From Pseudofabraea citricarpa (Eukaryota; Ascomycota; Leotiomycetes; Helotiales; Dermateaceae): 64,000 nt of DNA. The stretch covers positions 62,001 through 126,000 of the forward strand of contig JAPWGK010000013.1 of assembly GCA_029641185.1 (NCBI GenBank), read 5' to 3'. Both the position numbers and the translations under genes were made by a program. Positions 9,857 to 21,192 of this stretch are shown in pieces; positions within the stretch are counted from its first letter, which is position 1, and each line of letters starts with the position of its first letter. The notes beneath the pieces are model-generated. The model was not told the origin of the DNA and did no database searches. It was given only the letters and a program-made list of their open reading frames with translations.

Positions 9857-11327
9857 ATGTCTGCCCCAACAGCGACTGGAAGTCCTGTAAGCTGAGACGA
9901 TCCTAGAAAGCGCAGTATTCATGCGCTGCTTAGCTCTCCCATCAATGCTAAACATCTCTTCAGATCAAAAGCCCGACAGCAACTGCTGCTGAATCGCCAA
10001 CGACAGCACGACCTCTCGAAATGGACGATGATGATGTTCAAGAATCAGGTGTACTGAGTAATGATACTGCAGTAAATCCTAGAGCAGCAACTGTGGAAGA
10101 TGAAGCCCCACCAAAGCCTCCCCGCCCCCTGAGTCCGCAACAGCAGAGTGAGCAAACTCTCAAGGAAGCTTTCCCCAGCATCGATGGAGCTGTTATCAAG
10201 GCTGTCTTGATGGCCAGCGGTGGCCGTGTGGAGCCCGCTTTCAATGCGCTTTTAGGTATGGCACCTTCTCACTTGCGCACAGGATTTACTTACACCTAGC
10301 ACAGGTATGTCAGATCCTGATGCAGTAAGAGAACCAACGCCTCCTCCTCAACCTCCACGCCCAAGTACCAACCGTTCCGGATCTACTCCCCAATCCCAGC
10401 TCGAGGCAGATGAGCAATACGCTCGCCAACTTGCGGAGCACTATGGAGGCTCGGGGTCTTATGGTCCGCGAGGTCCCGGTGTTCCAAGAGGTCGACAACA
10501 GACAGGATTGAAGCCAAACGAGGCACAAGATGAGCGAAGCTTTCTCGATGACGAACTGCCAATCATAAAGGAAAATCTGCGCAAGGGCTTCTTGGAGACA
10601 CAGAGCAAGGTCAATGGCTGGATCACGAACCTTAAGAAGAAGATCGATGGCGAAGAGGAGGAAGAGGAGGCTGCACATCCCGCTCGACAAGGCTATAGTT
10701 CTGGGCCTGGTTACAAGAGTCGAAGAAGCGGAGATGGCAGACAAAGTGGCGATTACAACCGATACGATGCTGATCCTCAGGTGTTGGGTGACGATTTTGC
10801 TGGTATGCAGTTGAACAGTGATGGTATGATCATAGTGTTTCATCGGGACTCATATCCATACTAACATATAGCAAGGTTCAGCCCGTCGTTCTACCCGTCC
10901 TTTGGCCAACCCTGACCTCTTCAAGCCCACGCCTAACATTCCGAAACCTGCAGATTCCCGGAAAGTGGGATTCAAAGACGGGCCTCCAGAAGATATTGAC
11001 CTCTACCGCACCTCTCCGAAATTAGCTGCCAAAGATACCACCCCCGCAAAGCAGAGCAAATGGCAACCATTGTCCACGGTTGATCCTAGCCCTGTTAGCG
11101 AAGCAGATAACGATCCTTTCAGTCTTGGAGATAGCGAAGACGAGAAGGAATCCAAGGATCGGGTTGGTGGAAAGGAGATCAAGACAGAGGATGCTGAGAG
11201 GTTGAAGAAGGCTGCTGCAGAAGCCATGTCGGATAACATTGCCGAGCCAGCTAACAAACCTGAAGCCGCGGAAGTAGTAGGGACGAAGGACAAGATTGCT
11301 GAAGATAAGTTGACTGGCAAGGCATAA
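9857..11327 (+). CDS. CUE5: CUE-domain ubiquitin-binding autophagy receptor, Cue5-like
   Basis: Four exons: 9857-9886, 9964-10255, 10305-10823 and 10876-11327, giving 430 aa. Cue5 links ubiquitinated aggregates to Atg8 for autophagy and is the fungal counterpart of Tollip. The CUE domain lies at about 75-117, with the LKEAFPSID and FNALLGMSDPD ends. A long Pro, Ser and acid rich disordered region follows. A WQPL motif at about 342 in acidic surroundings matches the Atg8-interacting motif known from yeast Cue5. Intron 3 uses the acceptor ending AGCAAG, because the nearer AG would break the frame. The C-terminal tail is highly charged. Identification is strong on domain plus WQPL motif. Confidence 0.9.
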
Positions 11328-12115
11328 GCACTCTGGTTTTAGGAAAGGGTAGCGATGAAATTGTTATTAGTTAGAGATTTTTTGTTATTGTCTCGTAAGC
11401 TAGTGATATCCAATGGAGTTCTAGCATATTTACCACCACCTAGTATGTATAAGCCGTTTTGTGGTCGATTGCAGTACAGAGCAAGCCCTAGGAGCTTTTC
11501 TACTACGACATACATAGTGACTTATGTAGCACTTGTGACTAGTGGCTTAGGTATATGCTATGGCTTGTACGGTAGTTTTGGCAAACCGCCTCTGAATTCT
11601 GTCAGCCTTGCATGTCGCATCCGATTGATAGCAGCAAGGCTATGGGTAGTATGCTTGGCTATGATTGCGTTCTAATTCGATAGGTAGATGCACCAAAGGC
11701 CATCTAAAGCGACTCGGGGTCAGAGTTAGTATCAGGTAATCAAATAGTAAAGCAACAGACAGCCTTGTCACACTTGGCTACCTCGTAGTTGAAGTGATGA
11801 TAATTATATATACCGTTCCATTCTCGAATCGTGTCTAATTATACTCTGTCATGCAAGTATGTCCTTTCATGCCCCTTCATGCCCCACCCTGTCTAGAACT
11901 ATAGATATAGTAATCATGAAAAAGAGCAGATTATTTACCAGCATACCAATTCAAGTAACATTAACCACCACGCCTGAAGTCGGGGAAAACCAATTTCCTA
12001 GAAAAATCCCTATGCCGAAAACCAAAAAAGTTAATTGTTATAGCAAACGCCTGGCTTTACCTTACTTCTCATCTCGCATTTAAACCCTAGGATATATACC
12101 CAATTATAATCCGCA
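11328..12115. other. Convergent spacer, CUE5 and clamp-protein 3' flanks
   Basis: 788 bp, AT-rich, with no convincing coding sequence. The forward ORF 11355-11675 overlaps the expected CUE5 3' UTR and has no family features. Confidence 0.4.
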
Positions 12116-13861
12116 TTAAACCTTAACTGTGATCCCATTCCCATTGGCGCTCTCATGACTGGCTTCTTCTCGCTCCCTCTCCTTGCCAATTCCCAATATC
12201 TTCTTGAACCGTCCTCCAAAACTAGGGCTTCTGGGGCTGGCCGAGTCATCTTTCTCACCACCAGTAAGACCCAAGATACCAGCGAGGCTACTCTTCCTTC
12301 GCTTCTTCTTGAGAAGTCCCAGACCTCCACCCGCACCGTCAGCTGGTGTCGGTCGGGGTGGCCATTCACCATCCTTCTTCCATCCCTGGACACATGATCT
12401 CGTGATATCTTTCAAATTGATCGGGCAGCTAGGTGAAAGCTGTTGCACAATCACCTTGTCATAAATGGTGGGATACGCGGATATGCCGATGGAAGCTCGC
12501 ATGCCATTTTCTATGGGTAGAAGCGGCGGTGCTACTGGCACTTCCATTTCATAATCCCAATCAGATTCAACGTTGGCATTGTCTAGATCCTCAGAATTAA
12601 CCGCAGTTGAGGAACCATCATCAACAGCCGAGAGGGCTTGCCCAGGCTTGGGCTTTGGTTGAGGATAAACACTTCTCCGAGCACCTGTCCACATATCTCT
12701 ACGCTTGATGAAGCAATCGAGCCCTTCATTAATAGCCATTTCGTCTGCAAGACGTTTCCTCCGGCGTCGCTTCCGGTCCATCTCTTGCTTCCTTAATACC
12801 TCTCCCACGCTATCTGGACTGTCGAAGCGAAAGGGGCTTCCTTTGCTAGCCGCATTGCTGATAGCAGAATCGGGTCTGTCCGAGGGCAATGGCGAGGTTG
12901 GCATGGGAAAGTCGGGCTCGCTGTCGCTCACATCGCTCTCGCCCTCCATTCTTAGCCGCCATATTCCTTCGCCATTAAAAGACGGCGCCACATTGATCTC
13001 CACTTGTGTGTCCTTTGCTGTGGTATCTGACGGAGGCCATTCCCAATCGTGTTTGATCTTCTCGGCAAGGAACTTTTGGATGGCAGCCTTCTGCTTAACG
13101 CGGTCTCTTCCCGTCATGTCCGCTTCGTACGTTGTCAAGGCATTGGTGTTCGCCATTGCGCGCCGGCGCCTCTCCGTACTCTGGCCAAATAACATGCTAT
13201 CAGGTAGCGATTCGACTGCGCCGTCGAGCGACTTACGTAGAGAAGAGAGAACGCTAGTAGGTGGCGGGGCCAGCGAGGCCTGGGTGACTCGCGGCGAGGG
13301 GGGAGGAGTTGGTCTGATATAGGAGGTTGAATGTGGCGAGCTTGACCTCGTGGGTGAGCGAGATGCTGTTCGCGCAGCGGGGGAGAGCAATGGCGAGCTG
13401 GTTCGGTCAAGAAGGAGGGGATCGATATGTCGTATGATTTTCGGTGCGACTGTGCTCTGGCTCTGGTGACTATTGCCCGTCTCCTCCAAGGTGCTCGTGC
13501 TGGCTGCGGCTGCTTCGTGGGGAGGATGGGGAGCACCTGTCGTCAAAGGAGATGTAGAGGTACCGTGCTTCTTATACTCATGACAATGATGCTGCTGTGG
13601 AGATTTGATGGGGAACAGACCAGGGCTACTGGGACTCGAGGCTTCAGTTAGTTCAGTAGCTTGCGGTGGCCGGTCTGGATCCGGTACGAGTAGCAGCTGA
13701 TCGTGTGCCTCTGGATTCGGCAGTTCGTTGTCGATCGCAGGCGCATCTCGCATGCTTGCATGTTCAAGTTCAGTTTGAGGTTGAGTATAAGGATGAAGAT
13801 AGGGTTCGGGTTCAGGATGCAGGGGGGTGCTGTTACACTGTTGCTCCTGGCCGGTAGTCAT
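12116..13861 (-). CDS. Gag1-like clamp domain (DUF4050) protein
   Basis: A single exon of 581 aa. The first 200 residues are low-complexity Pro, Ser, Thr and His. A conserved block begins near TYEADMTGRDRVKQKAAIQKFL (shown as 230-260 approximately) and ends in the signature AYPTIYDKVIVQQ, SCPINLKDITRSC and VQGWKKDGEWPP (about 460-510), which marks the fungal DUF4050 or Gag1-like clamp family. The fission yeast member Gag1 is tied to TORC1 control of growth and lifespan; the role in this organism is unknown. The C-terminus is basic with Lys-Arg runs. A long acidic/Ser stretch lies between the two conserved blocks. The family call rests on remembered motif resemblance and is good but not certain. 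Confidence 0.78.
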   Translation of the reverse strand: MTTGQEQQCNSTPLHPEPEPYLHPYTQPQTELEHASMRDAPAIDNELPNPEAHDQLLLVPDPDRPPQATELTEASSPSSPGLFPIKSPQQHHCHEYKKHGTSTSPLTTGAPHPPHEAAAASTSTLEETGNSHQSQSTVAPKIIRHIDPLLLDRTSSPLLSPAARTASRSPTRSSSPHSTSYIRPTPPPSPRVTQASLAPPPTSVLSSLRKSLDGAVESLPDSMLFGQSTERRRRAMANTNALTTYEADMTGRDRVKQKAAIQKFLAEKIKHDWEWPPSDTTAKDTQVEINVAPSFNGEGIWRLRMEGESDVSDSEPDFPMPTSPLPSDRPDSAISNAASKGSPFRFDSPDSVGEVLRKQEMDRKRRRRKRLADEMAINEGLDCFIKRRDMWTGARRSVYPQPKPKPGQALSAVDDGSSTAVNSEDLDNANVESDWDYEMEVPVAPPLLPIENGMRASIGISAYPTIYDKVIVQQLSPSCPINLKDITRSCVQGWKKDGEWPPRPTPADGAGGGLGLLKKKRRKSSLAGILGLTGGEKDDSASPRSPSFGGRFKKILGIGKEREREEASHESANGNGITVKV

Positions 13862-14167
13862 GGTGGGATTTGTGATTGTATGGCCTTAGCTGGCTGGGGG
13901 ATGTTTTTTTTTTTGTTAGCTATGACGGGACGGGTTCAAGTCAAGTTACGGTCGTGTCCGTAGCGAGAGGCATTGGCTTTTTTCGCACAGGGATCCTTGT
14001 CGGCTGATCGGCTTCGCTTGGACTAGCGAGTCTGGGGAAGGAAAGCGAAAGCCTCACCTTCACTTGTCCCAATGCAATAAATACCACACGTGACATCAAT
14101 CACCACAGGACAGGGCACGGGCACATCGCACCTGCAGTTCTCTACCTTCACTTACATCTACACCGCA
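13862..14167. promoter_or_regulatory. Clamp protein/WDR8 divergent promoter
   Basis: 306 bp with an 11-T run at about 13905-13915 and CACGTG at 14087-14092, 76 bp upstream of the WDR8 ATG. Confidence 0.4.
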
Positions 14168-15917
14168 ATGCGCTTTTCGACAACAGCGAAATGTGAGTCC
14201 TGGCAATACCTCGATACCTCGATCAATGCAAAGCCTCCATACTGATCCCAGCGCAGCATCGAGCCACTCTTTGCCTAGTCCTGACGGCGCGTTTGTCGCG
14301 ACCATCCTGCCTGCTGTGCTTAGCATCCGGTCAACGCGCTCCCTGGAAATCACGCGTACCATAGCACTTCCTCCCGAACTCGCAGCATCTATCATCTGTT
14401 TTCTATGGTCCGAATCGTCGCGCCGCATTTTGCTGGCGTCTTCAGATAACATCAGAGTCTATGCGCCGCTGCATCCTAAATTCAAAGTCAACATCAGCAA
14501 TCCTGCATCGGGGACCGTCAACATCTCCTATATCTGCTTTGGCGCGACGGACACGGAGATCTGTGTTTTTGCAGACTTTGGCCTCAAGTTAATTATCTTC
14601 AATTTGCTGACGGCGAGATCGGTGAACATAACCTCACCGAAGTTCTTCACTGCCGCCACAGCTGGAAAGGGACTCTGCTACCGTCCTGGAAGTCGCAATT
14701 TGACTCTTTTGACTAGGAGCGGTGGAAAGGATATAATCAGCATACATTCTCGGGAAACTGTAGAAGTATGGCGATCTTGGGTTTCCGAGACAGTCGATGC
14801 GCAAGCGATCACATGGAGTCCTGATGGGAAATGGCTCGCGGTGTATGAGTCTTCAGGCCAAGGTCACAAAGCTTTGTTCTACACAGTCGATGGATATTTG
14901 TACAAGGTTTGGAATGGTCCTGCACCAACTCTAGAAGAAAGGGATCCTGACTTGGGAGCTGGCATCAAATTGACAGAGTGGAGCTCTACCGGCCTTCTCG
15001 TGGCGTTTGGTGACTACAGCAGGAGAATTACGTTACTGGCGGCGCCTTCCTTTTCTCAATCAATGATTTTTCACCATCCAATCTCTGTAAAGCCCACGGA
15101 ACAACTGCAAGTAAGTATCCGATTTGTTTCAGGATCCTGTAATTGACTTACAGGTGAGCAGATTTGGCATGAACAAATTGGATCATCGCAGAACACACGA
15201 CGATTCATGCGCGCGTCGCTACTTACTTGCCCACCTACTGCTGTCACACCACCCACAGCTGATGGCAATCCTAAAACGGGTACAAATCTCATGACCTTTG
15301 ATCAATCAGGCATCATTCTTGCTTCTCGCATCGATGACCTGCCAACGTCAGTCTGGATTTGGGATGTCCATGGGAAGGCACTTCGAACACTCTTGGTCTT
15401 GCATGCACCTGTTGCGAAGCTTTCTTGGCATCCCTCAATTCCCGGGCTGCTCATGATTCGATGTGAAGGCGAAGAGAGCAAGGCTATTGTGCATCTTTGG
15501 AGACTCTCCTGGCCAGCGCCGAAAATTGTTAACTTTGAACAGCAGTTGCCAGGAGGTAAGATTATTGGCAAGTCGATCGTCAGATGGCTCAACTTCGAAG
15601 CTAAGTCTCCTGTGATGTTCTTCAGCGACTCGCAAGACTTTCTTTTAACATCTATCTCGGACCTAGGGGACCAAGACAAGCTTCCATGGCAAGAGTCTTC
15701 AAAGCGAAGTGTTGGTTCTTACAAGAAAGAGGATAAATCCATGCCACATATCGTTGGGATGAACAAGGAAGGTTTATGCAAACGAGGTGTTAATACTGGT
15801 TCTGCCCATGACGATACAGCAGTGTTGGGTGTGAGTGATAGCAGTGAGGAAACTGAAGAGGTTGAGGATACTTTTCAATTCCGCAAGTTTGTGGAACCTC
15901 GTGAAGCAGGAGCGTGA
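14168..15917 (+). CDS. WD-repeat protein WDR8/WRAP73-like
   Basis: Three exons: 14168-14192, 14257-15110 and 15162-15917, giving 544 aa. The tiny first exon supplies MRFSTTAK and splices with a GTGAGT donor into a SHSLPSPDG segment, matching the start of WRAP73/WDR8 proteins. WD-like blades are visible, for example ITWSPDGKWLAVYESS, KLTEWSSTGLLVAFGDYSRRI and KLSWHPSIPGLLMIRCEGE. Wdr8 works with a minus-end kinesin-associated partner at spindle poles and microtubule-organising centres in fission yeast and animals. Repeats are degenerate, as is usual for this family. The C-terminal 100 residues are acidic and not WD-like. Intron 2 ends in GTGAGCAG, an acceptor that itself resembles a donor. Confidence 0.85.
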
Positions 15918-16427
15918 TGTTGTAATACTGAGGTAGATTTTCTCTGGTTCCACATATTACATCAAACAAGGACTGCTCTACGCCTGGAGCCATGAGTAGG
16001 TAAAAGGGCTGTTTGATACATGACCAGTCTTTTTCTACTCTGTAGACATTACGTGCCGAACGCATTTCAATTCCCTATCACATGATCGTGAACTAGCATG
16101 TCCGTCTACTCTTCTCTTCTAAGGACCAATCGAGGTGTTTAAGAGTACAGTCAACCATACATGTCTCTCTAGTCTTTCCAAGCGACATTTTGTCTCTCAT
16201 CTCCGTACTCCGGCCGTCTGAACAGTAATATAATACATCCTCCTTCTAATACCCTATAACTCCAAAGTGGATTTTGTGTAACTATTCCCCCGCATGTAAC
16301 CCTTGCAAGACGCTCCAAAAGCAAACGCTAATCGAAATAAAACACCAGGTCGGTAATAAGAATCGTTGGTAGTCGTGGCGTAGTGGGTCAAGGGCTCTTA
16401 TTGCCTTTCCCATGTATCCCTCGAAAT
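15918..16427. other. Convergent 3' spacer
   Basis: 510 bp between WDR8 and the Ups2-like gene. A/T-rich stretches only; no supported gene. Confidence 0.4.
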
Positions 16428-17051
16428 CTACGGAGTGGCCCCCATACGCTGCTCTCTTTGCTTCTCCTCGCGGAACACTCGTCTGCTTATCTCGAGTACG
16501 CTCTCAAAGCCCTCCTTCCCCTTCTTTGCGTTTTCCGAGAATCGGCAGACAGTTGCTTCCTCCACTGCGTTCTTGACCTTCTGCCATCCACCACATAAAG
16601 CCGTTATCTTGGCTTCCTGGAGAAATTGAGTTCGGGACTCCGAGAGTGGCTGGTAGACAACGGTCTCTTGGACCTGGACGAGATTCGAGAACGTCATATT
16701 TTGCGACGTCATGGTTACTTTCTTGGATGCTGGGTCCACATAGGAAGTCTCGTAGACGTGAGAGGTTTCATTGCCTCCCATGAGAGAGTTGAGCCATTTC
16801 GGAGCGCTTTGTTTGCATGTTATGAGACGTTCTGTTCGTAGCTGTGTGCTTGTTAATAGATTATTTCGCGACGAAGCAGAAAATGGGGGGTAACATACAA
16901 TTCCAGTCTCAGGATTGACATTTCGCGATAAGGTGTCGACGGCGATAACATGGGTGGATTTGTCGTTCCAAGGGCAGTACTTCCTCCAGTTTGCGGTTGA
17001 CACTTCTTCCCAGGAGTAGTCGAACGAGCAAGTATTAGAGAAAACCTTCAT
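16428..17051 (-). CDS. PRELI/MSF1 domain phospholipid transfer protein, Ups2-like
   Basis: Two exons: 16899-17051 and 16428-16841, giving 188 aa. PRELI-domain proteins carry phospholipids across the mitochondrial intermembrane space together with Mdm35. The start SNTCSFDYSWEEVSTANWRKY, then THVIAVDTLSRN, the TERLIT segment and the C-terminal FSENAKKGKEGFE match the Ups2/Ups3 branch (phosphatidylserine transfer) better than Ups1 (phosphatidic acid). The whole protein is one PRELI domain, as is usual. The first ATG giving the canonical start is at 17049-17051; the longer open frame upstream lacks homology. Branch assignment is inference. Confidence 0.9.
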   Translation of the reverse strand: MKVFSNTCSFDYSWEEVSTANWRKYCPWNDKSTHVIAVDTLSRNVNPETGIVCYPPFSASSRNNLLTSTQLRTERLITCKQSAPKWLNSLMGGNETSHVYETSYVDPASKKVTMTSQNMTFSNLVQVQETVVYQPLSESRTQFLQEAKITALCGGWQKVKNAVEEATVCRFSENAKKGKEGFESVLEISRRVFREEKQREQRMGATP

Positions 17052-17777
17052 TTTTGGTCGTGTGCTAGATGAGTTGCCGGAAAAACAGTATGACTCCCGT
17101 GTGCCGCTGCGCTGCAAATGGAAACTTCGGATTTTGGGAGGCGGGATATTAGATGATAAAGCTACAGGCGTCCAGTTGCGAGTTTCTAAGGATCGTAGGA
17201 GTGAAGGAGAGGATGGGCGACTCTAGGATCTGTACGGAAGCTGGAGAGAAATTCTTCAGGGAACCGATCGGAATACGAGATGGAAAAGAGACAAATGCTT
17301 GGGCCTTGGGGGGCGAATTTCAGAAGCTAAACCAGTTTCGGCCTAGTCGTCAGCTTGCTTAGCGTCAACTTCCCACCAAACTTTATTGTGTATTTAGCCA
17401 ATCACTGTCGCTGCTTGCACAGATGACACGGTCAAAAATTCCAGACAAGCAGTTAATTGTTGCTGTCCTTGTCATTTGTTTTGTTTACAGCTTCACACTG
17501 GTAGATGTCGATTCCGAACCTCCGAGATAAATATCAATAACCAGCCGGTCAGCTTCTGTGCGAATCCATTAATATCTCGCATTATCTTCTAACTAAGGCA
17601 TAAGTATACTTATGGTTATGCCGAGGTACATGTCCAGAGCATCTAGCCAACTGGGTCAACGAAATCAGACGTAAGGAATGACACGTTATTTATAACCCCT
17701 GTCTATTTTTGTCTACCACCCTATAAAACAATATCAAGACCCTGCCATCACATATGTTTCATTTACTGAATAGGTAG
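17052..17777. other. Ups2-like promoter and ADE2 3' flank
   Basis: 726 bp without a supported gene. A/T-rich in its ADE2-proximal half (17580-17770). Confidence 0.4.
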
Positions 17778-19646
17778 CTAATATTTTTCCCAGCCCACGC
17801 TTTCTAATCTTTCCGCCTTACCAAATACCTCAATCTCCATGTCTGCGGCGTACTTCTCCAATCTCTGCCGAAGAACGATATCGCTTGACCCAAGGATCCT
17901 AGCAGCCAACAAGGCAGCATTTATCGAATTGTTGATAGCAACTGTGGCCACAGGGACACCTCTAGGCATTTGAACAATACTTAATAGACTATCCATACCA
18001 TCTAACGTGCTTGCTTTTACCGGCACCCCAATAACAGGAAGAGCGGTTGACGCAGCAATCATGCCTGGTAGGTGAGCGGCACCACCAGCTGCTGCTATGA
18101 TGACTTTCAATCCTCTTGAAGCTGCTTTCTCAGCAAACTCTGTCATACGAGCCGGTGTTCGATGTGCTGAAGTGATTGTGACAGAGTAAGGAATCCCAAG
18201 AGTGTCAAGAAGAGCGAGACCAGGCTTCAAAACAGGAAGATCAGAGTCGGAACCCATTGTAACAGCTACTACAGGCTGTCTGGATGGCGGTATAATTGTA
18301 GCCGGCTTGGCTACGCGAGATGAGATTTGCTGAGTCGGGAATTTACGTTCAGCGCGCATACTATCAGCCAAAGAAATCAGAGGGCTTATAGCCATTTCGG
18401 CGTCGGGCATTGACTGTGCAATCAATGTGATGTGTCCGATCTTTCGAGCTGGCCTTGAGTCCTTTCCATACATATGAAGAGATGCATTCGGCAGAGCAAG
18501 AGCACTTTGCGCTAGCGACTTATGAGATGAAGTCGAGGCACCTCCTAATATATTTAGCATGATAGTAGCAGGGAACAGACCGGGGATTGTATTTTCGGTA
18601 AAGGAAGGCATTATGTTAAGGACAGACAGTAATTGAGCCTTGTATTGTGACATAGTTGGGCAGGCTTCGATGGTGAAATGGCTTGATTACAGTCACTATT
18701 AGTTTAACCATTAATATAAAAGGGATAAAATAACTCACCCGCTATTATGAGGCCTTGGCGCAATTTCATTGATTATAAGAGAGTCCAAACTATAGTTAGT
18801 GGTGATGTGATGTTAAAGAATATATAGAGCCTTACCGTCTGCCATTAAGAAGAGTTCCACTCCAAAGACACCATTTCCCCAAAGACTTCCGACGGCTTTT
18901 CGTGCTAGATCTTGGGCTTTCTTCTGTACCGTAGGTGATATACCTCGCGGCGGGCAATAAACCAACTTGCAGATGCTATCCTCGTGGATGGTTTCGACGG
19001 CCGGGTACGCGAGGGTATTGTCGGGAGTTCGGACAACCATAACAGCAAGTTCCATCTTGAAGTTTGCCCACTTCTCAGCGTAAAGAGAACGTTCGGCTAA
19101 AACTTTCAAGGCCTCGGGGATATCAGCTGCTGATGTGACTGGGAAATTTCCGCGTCCATCGTAAGCATCCTTTCTTGCCTTAAGCATGAAAGGGAAACCA
19201 AATTCATCGCCAAACTTCTCGACCTCGTCCGGCTTGACAGCTCGAGATTCTGCCGTGGTAACATTATGGCTCGCCAGATGTTGCTTCTGCAAAAACTTGT
19301 CCTGGATTGTCCGGAGTGTCTTCCAACTTGGCTCAACCTGCACTCGCTTCCTGGTTATGCTGCCATCGGCTGCAGTCATCTTGACTCCCTTCTCTGCGAT
19401 TTCCTCCAGCACATAGGTATCCACATGCTCAATCTCTACGGTCAGGACATCGCACTGGCGAGCGAGCTCGCGTATCATCTCTGGGTCTGTGAATGAACCG
19501 TTCACGTGAGGGTTCTTTGCGTTGACCTGTTTAGCGGGGGAGTTTGGCGCATCGAGGATGATGATTTTGATACCAAGTGGGTTTGCAGCCTCACAAAGCA
19601 TCTGTCCTAGCTGGCCACCGCCGAGGAGTCCGATGGTTCGCTCCAT
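17778..19646 (-). CDS. ADE2: Phosphoribosylaminoimidazole carboxylase (ADE2), with a frame problem at intron 1
   Basis: Bifunctional fungal AIR carboxylase of de novo purine synthesis: an N-terminal ATP-grasp PurK-like domain (GLLGGGQLGQML at the start) and a C-terminal PurE domain (TMGSDSDLPVL, SAHRTP, AAAGGAAHLPGM). Exons appear to be 18836-19646, 18739-18789 and 17778-18681, about 588 aa expected. The middle exon encodes the conserved INEIAPRPHNSG. Intron 2 splices normally in phase 2. Intron 1 has a good GTAAGG donor after MADG codon phase 1, but its only AG (next to an ACTAACTATAG tract) leaves the middle exon one base short, which brings a TAA within six codons. Either an unusual splice site is used, or one base is missing here. 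All other signatures are intact. Divergent from URA3. Confidence 0.9.
18788..18837 (-). other. ADE2 intron 1 with no canonical in-frame acceptor
   Basis: Donor G|GTAAGG at 18835. The only AG before the conserved exon is at 18790-18791, followed by TTTGGAC. Joining there shifts frame by one. An intron ending TTTGG, or one extra T in the run at 18787-18789, would restore the conserved protein. Confidence 0.7.
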
Positions 19647-20001
19647 GTTGAGGAGTAGGAGAGATTGCGGGTAGGTGATGGGTCGTTGTGCTGAGCCGTG
19701 TGGATGGATGGGGAATAAAATATCAGGTAAATGACGAATGATGAGGAAGTTCACTCGTCGGATTGCACGTATAATGCGAGACGTCTCCTGGTACCTGGTG
19801 CGGCGCCGGCGATTATTTACAGAAACCAGTGTACTAAGTCCAAAGTATATATCCATCCTTTGAATCAAAAAATTTGCCCAATCTACCCTCAAGCACGTGA
19901 TGATGGTGGGGCTCTCGTGGGGGGAGGCTATGGAGCAAGGTCCGGCACATTTATTTCTGCCGCCTTCCTACATCTCCTGACGACGACAACAAGCTGCGAA
20001 A
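19647..20001. promoter_or_regulatory. ADE2/URA3 divergent promoter
   Basis: 355 bp shared by a purine and a pyrimidine synthesis gene. It contains AGCACGTGATG (CACGTG at 19894-19899), about 100 bp upstream of the URA3 start. Confidence 0.5.
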
Positions 20002-21192
20002 ATGGCACGCAATCCTATTCACCATGTCACGAAGCAGTCGTTCTTATCCCGGGCGGAGGCAACTCCGCACCCGCTCTCAGCATACCTTTTCCAGCTTATG
20101 GAGTTGAAGAAGTCCAACCTCTGCCTCTCCGCTGATGTCTCAACCGCCAACACACTCCTCTCGCTCGCCGATACCTGTGGACCGTCCATAGTGGTCTTGA
20201 AAACGCACTACGATCTCATTTCAAACTGGGATTACCACCCTCTTAGCGGTACGGGGGCCAAACTGGGCGCCCTGGCGCGCAAGCATGGGTTCCTGATCTT
20301 CGAAGACCGCAAGTTTGGCGATATCGGACACACAGTGCAGCTGCAATACTGCGAGGGCACGGCACGCATTATCGAATGGTCGCACATCACCAACGTAAAT
20401 ATGGTGCCAGGAAAGGCGGTCGTAGGCGGCATGTACGAGGCTGCTATGAAATGGACCGAGAGGAGGAGGTTTCATGTGCGGACGGATATCTCTGTGGGCA
20501 CCCCGCGCGCCGAGAGCATCGATGGAGATGCCGATGCGGAGAGGGATGTAGATGCCGACGAGGACGCGGAGATGAGCGAGGCAGATACAGATGCCAGCAC
20601 GAGCACCACGACGAGTACGAGTTATGGTTATAGCGGGGAAAGTTCACTAGCTAGCTATAATGCAGCGTCGGCTGGCAGAAAGGCGAGTATCGTCAGTATT
20701 ACTACGGTATCACAGCGCTTCGAACCCGCCGATTCCAAAGAGAAAGAGTTTGTTGTGGATGGACAAGAGGTCTTCCCTGGTATCGACGAGCCGCCGCTTG
20801 AGCGTGGCCTCTTGATCCTTGCGCAAATGAGCAGCGAGGGCAACTTCATGACGGGTGCTTATACGGAAGCCTGTGTGCATGCCGCGAGAGAGTATCCGGA
20901 TTATGTCATGGGCTTCATCTCGCAGGAGTCACTCAATTCGTTACCGACGGATCGGTTCTTGAGCATGACTCCAGGTTGTCAGTTACCTCCACCCGGAGAG
21001 GAAAATACTCATGTCAAGGGTGATGGGCTTGGTCAACAGTATAATACCCCCGATAAAATCATCGGCATCGCCGGCAACGATGTCGTTATTGTCGGACGTG
21101 GTATTATCAAAGCGCATGATCCAGCGAGGGAGGCTCAGAGGTATCGCAAGCGGGCTTGGGATGCTTATAAAAGAAGGACTGGCCAGCAATAG
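20002..21192 (+). CDS. URA3: Orotidine 5'-phosphate decarboxylase
   Basis: A single exon of 396 aa; the last step of UMP synthesis. The catalytic motif [10 protein letters not shown] (101-110) contains the Asp-Lys-Asp network. LKTHYDLI before it and the C-terminal GRGII phosphate-binding loop are also present. Between about 172 and 225 is an insertion rich in Asp, Glu, Ser and Thr, typical of the longer pyrG/pyr4 proteins of filamentous ascomycetes and absent in yeast (267 aa). The first ATG in frame gives the usual start, and the length matches Neurospora-type enzymes. Followed on the same strand by a calmodulin-like gene 1.1 kb away. Confidence 0.97.
   Translation: MARNPIHHVTKQSFLSRAEATPHPLSAYLFQLMELKKSNLCLSADVSTANTLLSLADTCGPSIVVLKTHYDLISNWDYHPLSGTGAKLGALARKHGFLIFEDRKFGDIGHTVQLQYCEGTARIIEWSHITNVNMVPGKAVVGGMYEAAMKWTERRRFHVRTDISVGTPRAESIDGDADAERDVDADEDAEMSEADTDASTSTTTSTSYGYSGESSLASYNAASAGRKASIVSITTVSQRFEPADSKEKEFVVDGQEVFPGIDEPPLERGLLILAQMSSEGNFMTGAYTEACVHAAREYPDYVMGFISQESLNSLPTDRFLSMTPGCQLPPPGEENTHVKGDGLGQQYNTPDKIIGIAGNDVVIVGRGIIKAHDPAREAQRYRKRAWDAYKRRTGQQ

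Noticed and set aside
11355..11675. Forward ORF of 106 codons after CUE5
   Set aside because: Lies in the expected 3' UTR, no family features, composition not protein-like.
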